Shown piece by piece: positions 1 through 6,014 of a DNA stretch of 7,037 nt. The translations under genes and the position numbers were made by a program. The notes below the pieces were generated by a model. It was not told the DNA's origin. It did not search any database and saw only the letters and a program-made list of their open reading frames with translations. Origin of the DNA: Nitrospirota bacterium. Lineage in GTDB: Bacteria > Nitrospirota_A > Leptospirillia > Leptospirillales > Leptospirillaceae. The stretch is from assembly GCA_021795275.1 (NCBI GenBank), contig JAJYPO010000114.1, forward strand, positions 1-7,037, read 5' to 3'. How positions within the stretch are numbered: the first letter of the stretch is position 1; every line of letters starts with the position of its first letter.

Positions 1-179
1 CCTGCTTGGAAGGGGAGAGGGGAACAAGGTTTCCGGCCGGCCTTTCTTTCCTATCCGGCAGGAGGAAAGGTCTGAAACTCCTTAAATCCTTTACGCTTCG
101 GTGTAAGGTGGTACCCTTAAATTAAAGAAAGGGATTGTTTTGACCGAAAAGTGAAGAGATAGGAGGAGGGGGAGTGCCG
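1..179. other. Non-coding leader with two stem-loops
   Basis: I see no convincing gene here; short open frames run in from the left edge but all stop by about base 125, so a few C-terminal codons of an upstream gene cannot be excluded. Two hairpins can be drawn. Bases 41-52 pair with 60-70 (11 pairs, one bulged T, 7-base loop). Bases 89-96 pair with 101-108 (8 pairs including wobbles) around a TTCG loop closed by C-G, a very stable RNA tetraloop. The octamer CCTTAAAT occurs at 80-87 and again at 115-122, on either side of the second hairpin. Neither hairpin is followed by a clear T tract, so they look more like leader structure than terminators. Confidence 0.4.
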
Positions 180-347
180 ATGTCGAGGGTGCTTGTTTCT
201 CTCAATCATAAATCTCTTTTTGTCCGGATTGTTTTTTTTCTTTCCCTTCTGGTCCTGGCAATCGTTCTGCTCTCGCTCTGTCTTCTGACCCGCCGTCATT
301 TCCATCTAGGCCCCACCCCGCAGAATCCCCGTTTCTTTTTTTCGTAG
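180..347 (+). CDS. Probable small single-span membrane protein, 55 aa
   Basis: I do not recognise this protein. The frame runs from ATG 180 to TAG 345-347. A purine-rich ribosome site precedes it: AGGAGG at 161-166, continuing to GGAG at 171-174, which sits 5 bases before the ATG. Residues 17-36 form an almost unbroken hydrophobic stretch (Ile, Val, Phe, Leu, Ala). Basic residues lie before it (K11, R16) and after it (R38, R39), then a Pro-containing tail ending in FFFS. This is the pattern of a small inner-membrane protein; there is no lipobox. It lies upstream of the cyclase gene on the same strand, 269 bases away, so co-transcription is possible but unproven. The T-rich composition follows from the hydrophobic codons and is weak evidence by itself. 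The alternative is a chance open frame. The good ribosome site and clean topology favour a real gene. Confidence 0.5.
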   Translation: MSRVLVSLNHKSLFVRIVFFLSLLVLAIVLLSLCLLTRRHFHLGPTPQNPRFFFS

Positions 348-616
348 GAGGCCTGTTCCGTCCCGCCACCGACTTTGGGGGGGGTGGCCCCTCCCGACAA
401 AGGATGCTATCCTCGGACTGCTTTTCCTTGAACGGTCAATGGCGACACCAGGATTTGGAGGTTCGGGTTTAAGCTGCGGGAAGGAGTGGTTTTTTTCTTT
501 CGTGGATCCTCTCCGGGAAGGAAGGCTCTGCCATGAGAATCAGGCTTCTGGCGATCCGCGAAAGAGAAACTGTCGCAGGAAAAAGACATCAGATTTCCAC
601 GAGGTGAAAGCGTTCC
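348..616 (+). other. Leader region of the cyclase gene
   Basis: This 269-base gap holds no convincing protein gene. It contains a run of eight G at 377-384, whose last two bases begin the right arm of a 6-base inverted repeat (GCCACC 365-370 with GGTGGC 383-388). It also contains a short inverted repeat, AGGAT/ATCCT, around 401-413. A 24-codon frame (ATG 533 to TGA 605-607) lies in the same frame as the cyclase and stops 9 bases before its start; it could be a leader peptide but is short enough to be chance. Longer frames here on either strand run into the cyclase gene and are out-of-frame shadows. Confidence 0.4.
385..413 (+). promoter_or_regulatory. Candidate extended -10 promoter for the cyclase gene
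   Basis: TGCTATCCT at 405-413 fits an extended -10 element (TGn followed by TATCCT, four of six matches to TATAAT). The hexamer 17 bases upstream (TGGCCC, 385-390) matches the -35 consensus at only three of six positions. If used, the transcript would begin near 420 and carry a leader of about 200 bases. This is weak evidence from consensus matching only. Confidence 0.22.
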
Positions 617-3600
617 ATGTCCTCCGAAACTCCACCAGAAAATCTCTCTCTCATAGCGATCCAGCACCGGCTTCGGGCCCGGCCCGAACTTTTTCTGGAA
701 ACGTCGGTGGACGGAATCCATATTCTGGACAGAAACGGCATTCTCGTCGATCTTTGCGATTCCTTCGCACGTTCCCTGGGATATTCGCGGCAGGAGCTGG
801 AAGGTCGGCATGTGTCCGTCTGGGATGCCCGCTGGTCAGCCGCCGAGCTCTCCGAGATCGTGAGGATCAATGCCACCCTCCCGCAAGGAGAGATCACAAC
901 CTTCGAATCCATTCACCGCCGCAAGGACGGATCCCTCGTTCCCGTCGAGATACGGAGCCGCCCCCTTTGGGTGGAGGGAGAGGTCTACCTTTTCAATTCT
1001 GCCCGTGACATCTCCGATCAGAAAAATTCGGAAGCCCTTATCCGAAGTCTGTCTGAACAGAAGATCCTTTTAGTCCTGGCAGGGGCGGCCGCATGGGAAT
1101 CCGGGGATGAAACGCTCTTCCTTCAGACCCTCTGCAACCTCTGCGTACGCCACGGGGAGATGGCGCTGGCCTGGGTCGGATCTCCTGCTCCCGACGGAAA
1201 TTTTGTCATAAGAGGAGCGGCCGGAGTTCTGGGCTACCTGGAAGGCCTTCGTGTATCTTGCCAATCCGGGATTCCGGAGGGGGAAGGGCCGACGGGCCGT
1301 TCCTACCGGGAAGGACGTCCTTTATTCAACAACAATTTCACCGAGCCGATTCTTGGCCCATGGGCGGATCGGGGGCGGCGGTGGGGGCTTGGCTCAAGCG
1401 CGGCTCTTCCCATCCGGCAACGGGGGGAGACCTGGGGAATCCTTACGATTTATCACCGGGATCCCGATGCCTTTCGGCCGGAGGTCCAGGATCTTTTCAG
1501 GGAGCTGGCCAGAACCATTTCCCGGGGTCTTGACCATATCGAGGTCCGCCAGGCCGAGGAGGAGATGGCCACCCTCCAGGAGGCTCTTCTGGACAATACA
1601 CTGGCGGGAATCGCCCTTGTCCGGGGGGACCGGTTCAGGATGACGAACGCCCGTTTCCTCAAGATCTTCGGGTATGAGGATTGTGATCTGGGCGGGACTT
1701 CCGTCCATCCATTTTTGCCGCGAGAAGGCGACCTCCAGAGGGTCCTGGCCCTTGAAGACACCGGTTCGTCGGAGGAGATCCTCCTTCCCGACATTCCGGC
1801 TCGCCGCAGGGAGGGAGAGGAGTTTTTTGTCGATCTCTCCGTTCACCCTCTCCCTGGGACAAACACGATGGTCTGGACGGTCGTGGATGTCAGCGAACGG
1901 CACCATCTCCAGGAAAGAAACACCCGTATTTCGCGCTTCAATCTCATGCTGGCCCGTGCCAACCAGGCCATTGCCACCCTGACCGAGGAGGAAGCCCTTT
2001 TGCGAGAGCTGTGCGAGCTTGGCGTCAGGACAGGGGATCTTGAGCTGGCCTGCATCGGAACTCCGGATGAGGACGGATGGGTCCGGATTCTTGCCGCCTC
2101 CGGAAAGCGGGAATTTCTGGAGGGGGTCCGGTTCTCTGTCAGGGACGACCTTCCCGAAGGACTGGGCGCCGTCGGACTGGCTTTCCGGACGGGGGTCTCC
2201 CAGTTCAACGAGACCTTTGCCGCTACATCCTTCTGGAAGGACAGGGCCCGCTCTTTCGGCTTTCGCTCGGGGGGCGTCCTGCCCGTTCTGAGGAACGGAA
2301 AACCCTGGGGGGTCTTCATTGTTTACTACCGCCAGGAAAGGGTGCTTCTCTCGGACCTCAAGATCATTCTCGAGGAGCTGGTCAACAATGTTTCCCGGGG
2401 ACTGGACCTCATCGAACTGCAAGAGTTCCGGTCCATCCTCTCCAGGGCTCTCGCCGTGGTTTCGGACGGGGCCGTGGTCACGGGAAGGGACCGGAGAGTC
2501 CTCTTTTTAAACAGGGCCTTCACGGAGATTACGGGGTATGAGGCCGAAGAACTGTCCGGTCAGGACTGCCGGAGACTCCTGGGTCCCGGAAGTGACCAGA
2601 CCGCCATCCTGGAGATGGAAAAGGCCGTGGCCTCCGGCCAGACTTTCACGGGAGAGGTTCTCCATTACCGGAAAGACGGGAAGCCCTTCTGGAACCAGAT
2701 CTCGATTACACCCATCAGAAATGAGTCCGGAAAACTCACCCACTTTGTTGAAATTCACCGCGATGTGACCCAAATCCGGCAAATGGCTGAACGTCTGGCC
2801 TTCGAATCCCGCCATGACGATCTGACGGGCCTGCCCAACCGGAGATCCCTGGAGTCCCACCTCGACCGTGTCCTGGCCCGGGCCGTGAGGCAGGGGACCT
2901 CCGTCGCGGTCGGCGTTATCGACCTCAACAATTTCAAGCCCATCAACGATTATCATGGCCATGAGGCAGGGGATGCCCTCCTTCGGGATTTCTCCATGAG
3001 AGTCCGGGCCCGTCTTCGGGAAACCGACTTTCTGGCAAGGCTGGGAGGGGACGAATTCGTCCTCGTGATCGAGGATCTTCCCAGGGGAATCACGGACGCC
3101 CAGATCGGGACAGTCCTGGAGCGTCTCCATGAAGCGGTCGCGACTCCCTACGCTCTCCCGAAGGGAGAACTGGCCAATGTCGGCATGAGCATGGGACTGG
3201 CCCTCTTTCCGGAGGATGGCAATCAGGGGGACGAGCTGATTCGAAAGGCCGATCTTTCCATGTATGGGGTGAAGGACAGAAAGCTCCGGGGGGGGGCCTG
3301 GTGGCAAAGAGGTGTCTCTCAGGAGACGTCGGGGGGAGAGAGATCCTTCGACCCCTTCGGCCCGGAAACCATTTTTCTGCTGGAGCATCACAAGAAGGAG
3401 CTCCAGAGTCTCCAGGAATATTTTGTCGAGGATTTTTACAAGGTGCTTTCCGACACGCCCGAAGCCCGGGGCATCCTTGGAAGTCTGACGAAGGAGGAGG
3501 TGAAATCACTGAAGCAACGTCAGGCGGCCTACCTTTCCTCCCTGCTGCTTCCCCGTGGGGACGGAGGGCAGGGGGTGGAACTGTCACGGCATCTGGGGGA

Positions 3601-4327
3601 GGTTCATGCGCTTACCGGAGTCCCGGACACTCTGCTTCTCAGATCAAAATTCCATTATTCAAGACTTCTCTTCGAGCACTTGAACGGGTCGCGCCTTTCC
3701 GTCCGGGACCGCCTCCAGCTTTATCTCGCCATCGAGGTGCGTCTCGACAGGGATCTTGAAATCCAGCTCGATTCCGCGAAGTCGACGATCGACAGCTACT
3801 TCGAAACACTCTCCTGGCCAATGCCTCCGTTAGAGGGAGAGGCGGATAGACTGGGAGCGGACATGGACCGTCTGTCCAGACTTCCGGGAATCAGCGCGGT
3901 CCTTTATGGGACCTGCCAGCCTTCGGGCTCCCTCAGGATCCTTTCTGCCTCCGGAGACTGCGGGGAGAAATGCCGGCCCCTGTGGGACGAAGGGGGAGAG
4001 GGTCCGGCCATTGCCGCCGGATCCTTTCTGGGGAAAAGCCTCGTCGTCGAGGCCCTGAAATCGGGGGAATGCCGGTCGGGATTGATACGGTTGCCCGGCT
4101 CAGAGGATCTGTCCGAGGAGACCCTGGCAAAGAGCCTGCCTGTTCGTTCCATCCTGGCCTTGCCCCTCCATAACCTGGCAGGAGAGGGGGAAGGCGTTCT
4201 GGTTCTTCTCGGGAGATATCCCAACCAGTTCGCCTCACCCTGGATGCAGCGCTTTGCCAAGGGCCTTCTTGGCCGATGGGACGGGACGGAAAGCCGGAAT
4301 CCGACAGAAGGATTTTTTGTCTCCTAG
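617..4327 (+). CDS. Multi-sensor diguanylate cyclase: PAS-GAF-PAS-GAF-PAS-GGDEF-globin-GAF
   Basis: A predicted soluble cytosolic enzyme of 1236 residues that joins two GTP into cyclic-di-GMP; no signal peptide or membrane span is visible. Order, approximate: PAS1 24-135; GAF1 148-310; PAS2 316-432; GAF2 440-600; PAS3 603-722 (LOV-like, Cys651); GGDEF 727-895; globin-like 915-1060; GAF3 1073-1220. The catalytic domain looks active: DDLTGLPNR at 734-742, metal Asp in DLNNFKPIND (769-778), GGDEF at 810-814. An RxxD inhibitory site (R801-D804) lies five residues before GGDEF, so feedback by the product is expected. The globin-like part has FY at 940-941 and GEVHALTGV, with His997 the likely proximal haem ligand. 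There is no EAL domain. ATG 617 is the first start after an in-frame TGA (605-607); GAGGTG at 601-606 is 10 bases upstream. A G9 run (3288-3296) falls between the GGDEF and globin parts. The cyclase call is firm, haem binding likely, and the sensed signals are inference. Confidence 0.93.
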   Translation: MSSETPPENLSLIAIQHRLRARPELFLETSVDGIHILDRNGILVDLCDSFARSLGYSRQELEGRHVSVWDARWSAAELSEIVRINATLPQGEITTFESIHRRKDGSLVPVEIRSRPLWVEGEVYLFNSARDISDQKNSEALIRSLSEQKILLVLAGAAAWESGDETLFLQTLCNLCVRHGEMALAWVGSPAPDGNFVIRGAAGVLGYLEGLRVSCQSGIPEGEGPTGRSYREGRPLFNNNFTEPILGPWADRGRRWGLGSSAALPIRQRGETWGILTIYHRDPDAFRPEVQDLFRELARTISRGLDHIEVRQAEEEMATLQEALLDNTLAGIALVRGDRFRMTNARFLKIFGYEDCDLGGTSVHPFLPREGDLQRVLALEDTGSSEEILLPDIPARRREGEEFFVDLSVHPLPGTNTMVWTVVDVSERHHLQERNTRISRFNLMLARANQAIATLTEEEALLRELCELGVRTGDLELACIGTPDEDGWVRILAASGKREFLEGVRFSVRDDLPEGLGAVGLAFRTGVSQFNETFAATSFWKDRARSFGFRSGGVLPVLRNGKPWGVFIVYYRQERVLLSDLKIILEELVNNVSRGLDLIELQEFRSILSRALAVVSDGAVVTGRDRRVLFLNRAFTEITGYEAEELSGQDCRRLLGPGSDQTAILEMEKAVASGQTFTGEVLHYRKDGKPFWNQISITPIRNESGKLTHFVEIHRDVTQIRQMAERLAFESRHDDLTGLPNRRSLESHLDRVLARAVRQGTSVAVGVIDLNNFKPINDYHGHEAGDALLRDFSMRVRARLRETDFLARLGGDEFVLVIEDLPRGITDAQIGTVLERLHEAVATPYALPKGELANVGMSMGLALFPEDGNQGDELIRKADLSMYGVKDRKLRGGAWWQRGVSQETSGGERSFDPFGPETIFLLEHHKKELQSLQEYFVEDFYKVLSDTPEARGILGSLTKEEVKSLKQRQAAYLSSLLLPRGDGGQGVELSRHLGEVHALTGVPDTLLLRSKFHYSRLLFEHLNGSRLSVRDRLQLYLAIEVRLDRDLEIQLDSAKSTIDSYFETLSWPMPPLEGEADRLGADMDRLSRLPGISAVLYGTCQPSGSLRILSASGDCGEKCRPLWDEGGEGPAIAAGSFLGKSLVVEALKSGECRSGLIRLPGSEDLSEETLAKSLPVRSILALPLHNLAGEGEGVLVLLGRYPNQFASPWMQRFAKGLLGRWDGTESRNPTEGFFVS
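4298..4318 (+). terminator. Weak intrinsic-terminator-like hairpin inside the cyclase 3' end
   Basis: AATCC (4298-4302) pairs with GGATT (4310-4314) over a 7-base loop, extendable by two G-T wobbles, and is followed directly by T residues (six T in 4313-4318). It lies in the last codons of the cyclase gene. As that gene meets a convergent gene with no spacer, a terminator inside the coding sequence is where one would be expected. The short stem keeps confidence low. Confidence 0.35.
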
Positions 4328-5241
4328 TTCCCCTGCCTGCGGTCCCGGGTGGTCATGAAGAGTGTCTCGAGGAAAGAGTCGGCAGCCGGTGAGAGCTTCC
4401 GGTTTGGTATGAAGACCCAGAGATCCCGGACCGGCTGGAAGTCAAGCACGGAGACGGTCCGTATCCTCCCGGTCTCCTCGGGACGAATCGATAGGGCGGA
4501 AATGAAGGCAATGCCGGTTCCAAGGGCCACGAGATCCTTGATGGCCTCCGGATTGTCGACAGTCATGACCACCTGAAAGAAGTCGGGAGAAAATCCTTTT
4601 TCGACCAGTTCCTTTTCGATGACCTGACGGGTTCCGGAGCCGGGTTCGCGGCCGATGGCGGGAAACTGGCCGAGGTCGGAAAGGGGAACAGGATCCGTCC
4701 CCAAGATCTTCGGAGAGGAGACCGAGTCGATCAGGACGAGCCGGTCATGCTGGAGGAAGGAGCGTTCCAGTGAGAGCCCCTGCGTTTTGGTCGGCTCGCC
4801 TTCGATGAGTCCCAGGTCGATTTCCGATGTCTTGAGGTCATGGAGAATCTGGTGGGTATTCCGAACGGCCAGACTCCCCGTGATTCTGGGATGGGCGCGA
4901 TGGAAGGCCGCAAGCACAGGAGGCAGGAGGTAGGTTCCGATCGTCATCGAAGCCCCCAGCCTCAGATGCCCCTGGGGGCCTTCCGCGCAAGGGGCAACGG
5001 CCTCCCTGGCCTCGTCCATCTGCCGGGTGATGGAAATGGCCAGGGGAAGAAGGCGCCGTCCGGCCGCAGTCAAAAGAACCTTTTTCCCTGTCCGCTCGAA
5101 AAGGGAGACACCAAGATCTTTTTCCAGGGTCTTGATCTGGAGACTGATGGCGGGCTGGGTCAAAAACAGGACCTCCCCCGCCTGTGTAAAGCTTTGATGT
5201 TCCGCGACCTTGAGAAAGATCCGCAACTGGTCATTTGTCAC
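4324..5241 (-). CDS. LysR-family transcriptional regulator (CysL/YeiE/CbbR-like subgroup)
   Basis: A 305-residue DNA-binding regulator, the usual length for LysR proteins. Residues 4-65 form the winged helix-turn-helix, including SFTQAG and the recognition helix LTQPAIS (27-33). A linker helix follows to about 88. Residues 91-295 form the periplasmic-binding-protein-like effector domain, with MTIGTYLLPP (99-108), DLGLIEGEP (142-150) and the phosphate- or anion-loop-like REPGSGTR (198-205). These motifs recall CysL, YeiE and CbbR regulators of sulfur or carbon assimilation, but the effector cannot be read from sequence. The start is GTG 5241; GGGGA lies about 6 bases upstream. There is no divergently transcribed partner, which is unusual for LysR genes, so its target may be itself or distant. 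Its TAG stop shares the CTAG at 4324-4327 with the convergent cyclase gene. The family is certain and the subgroup tentative. Confidence 0.93.
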   Translation of the reverse strand: MTNDQLRIFLKVAEHQSFTQAGEVLFLTQPAISLQIKTLEKDLGVSLFERTGKKVLLTAAGRRLLPLAISITRQMDEAREAVAPCAEGPQGHLRLGASMTIGTYLLPPVLAAFHRAHPRITGSLAVRNTHQILHDLKTSEIDLGLIEGEPTKTQGLSLERSFLQHDRLVLIDSVSSPKILGTDPVPLSDLGQFPAIGREPGSGTRQVIEKELVEKGFSPDFFQVVMTVDNPEAIKDLVALGTGIAFISALSIRPEETGRIRTVSVLDFQPVRDLWVFIPNRKLSPAADSFLETLFMTTRDRRQGN

Positions 5242-5449
5242 ATGATGTCCCCGCGTTCGCTCCCAGTCTCGGAGGGTCCGGGACAGTTTAGCATGAGGGA
5301 GTGATTTTCAGAAAATCAGCCCGAAGATCTCCCATCATATTCGCAGTGCTTTAAAGAGGCCAACCTATCCGGGAAAAGAGATCAAGACCGGCCCCATGGA
5401 ATCAGGGCCATGGGCGGCCTTAACCAGGTCCTCACCGGTCCCTTGGCCG
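5242..5449 (-). promoter_or_regulatory. lysR upstream region with palindrome
   Basis: This 208-base gap separates lysR from the end of the lipoprotein gene. A near-perfect palindrome, GATTTT-CAG-AAAATC, lies at 5303-5317, about 60 bases before the GTG start. LysR proteins often bind such AT-rich dyads to regulate their own gene, but this one does not show the T-N11-A core at the symmetric positions. A possible -10 (TAAACT on the minus strand) lies close by, without a convincing -35. I see no gene in this gap. Confidence 0.35.
5393..5414 (-). repeat. Inverted repeat downstream of the TRL-like lipoprotein gene
   Basis: CCCATGG (5393-5399) and CCATGGG (5408-5414) form a 7-base-pair stem with an 8-base loop. 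GACCGG (5386-5391) and CCGGTC (5435-5440) could pair outside it. It lies 36 bases after the lipoprotein stop codon, where a terminator would be expected, but on the minus strand no T tract directly follows, so an intrinsic terminator is not demonstrated. Confidence 0.28.
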
Positions 5450-5902
5450 TCAGGAGGGAGACGGTTTTTTCGTTTCTCCCCCGCCTTTTTCCATTTTTCC
5501 TCCCGGAGAGTGGTCGAATCGGACAGGGATGCCGCGCACCGTCGTGCATGTCAGGGTATAGACATTGTAGAGGGGGAAGAAATTGTAGAGGGAGGTCGAT
5601 GTGGTGACGTGGACAAGGCCATCGGCATGGACCGTGGGATTTTTCTTGAAGGCGTCTTTCATCGCCGATTCGAGATCCGAATCTCCCCAGGGGATCACTC
5701 CCAGGATGAAGTGACGGCAGGCCTTTCCCTCGATCTGACCTCCGACCCGATGGAACTTGTGGGAGTCGTGGGGGCCAAGATCCGCCTCCGTTTCGCTGTT
5801 TGAAAGGAGACCGATCGACCCAGTCGACGTGCAACCGGCCGTCAAGAAAAAGACGCCCAGTGCAAGGGCGGAAAGAATGGGGGCTCTTTGGCTCATTTTC
5901 AT
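5450..5902 (-). CDS. Small lipoprotein, TRL-like
   Basis: A 150-residue exported lipoprotein. A short basic N-terminus, hydrophobic core (9-22) and lipobox LTAGC place the lipidated cysteine at residue 24; Ser-Thr follow, with no Asp at +2, so outer-membrane sorting is plausible. The mature part carries G-K-A-C (59-62), LGVIPWGD (67-74), then an Ala-rich helix and a Tyr-rich strand region. This recalls the TRL-like family of small bacterial lipoproteins, whose biochemical role I cannot state. Two cysteines remain in the mature chain (62 and 119) and could form a disulfide. The C-terminal 20 residues are low-complexity, rich in Gly, Lys, Glu and Pro, probably disordered. Start ATG 5902 is set by AGGAGG (5908-5913, minus strand). 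The gene follows the Cys-cluster lipoprotein gene after 112 bases on the same strand, probably one transcript. Lipoprotein status is near certain and the family call moderate. Confidence 0.85.
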   Translation of the reverse strand: MKMSQRAPILSALALGVFFLTAGCTSTGSIGLLSNSETEADLGPHDSHKFHRVGGQIEGKACRHFILGVIPWGDSDLESAMKDAFKKNPTVHADGLVHVTTSTSLYNFFPLYNVYTLTCTTVRGIPVRFDHSPGGKMEKGGGETKKPSPS

Positions 5903-6014
5903 GAATTCCTCCTGGGCATGATTGTCTTTGTGTGAGATCCGGGAGACCCGATTCCGCGGGATGACCGATCTTCTTCTCTTCCTTTATCTTTCCGTCCGGA
6001 AGGGGAACAGGAGA
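5903..6014 (-). other. Spacer between the two lipoprotein genes
   Basis: A 112-base spacer. Apart from the ribosome site of the downstream gene it shows only a tight self-complementary TTCCG/CGGAA near 5989-6000, whose 2-base loop is too small for a normal hairpin. I see no T tract or terminator, which is consistent with read-through between the two genes. Confidence 0.35.

Noticed and set aside
105..115. AAGGTGGTACC resembles the conserved T-box riboswitch motif (AGGGTGGNACCGCG).
   Set aside because: The GCG end is missing, no downstream segment completes the lower antiterminator stem around the TGGN bulge, no specifier stem is evident, and the downstream gene is not an aminoacyl-tRNA or amino-acid gene. 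A chance match is more likely.
114..133. CCCTT/AAGGG with downstream ATTGTTTTG as a terminator before the small gene.
   Set aside because: Only five base pairs, a 10-base loop and a broken T tract; too weak to call.
439..1008. Long plus-strand open frame overlapping the start of the cyclase gene.
   Set aside because: Its product is Arg/Ser/Pro-rich with no recognisable domain and most of it overlaps PAS1 in another frame; typical GC-rich shadow.
1394..2422. 342-codon minus-strand open frame inside the cyclase gene.
   Set aside because: Antisense to clear GAF and PAS sequence; its composition and lack of motifs mark it as a shadow of strong codon bias on the coding strand.
2507..3391. 294-codon minus-strand open frame opposite PAS3 and GGDEF.
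   Set aside because: Directly antisense to highly conserved GGDEF motifs, with no domain of its own.
727..4327. A hidden or degenerate EAL phosphodiesterase domain after GGDEF.
   Set aside because: Residues 896-1236 contain no EAL, DDFG-like or other phosphodiesterase motifs; they fit a globin and a GAF instead.
5303..5317. Palindrome upstream of lysR as a classic LysR T-N11-A operator.
   Set aside because: It is a real dyad, but the symmetric positions that should be T and A are A and T, so only a generic regulatory label is kept.
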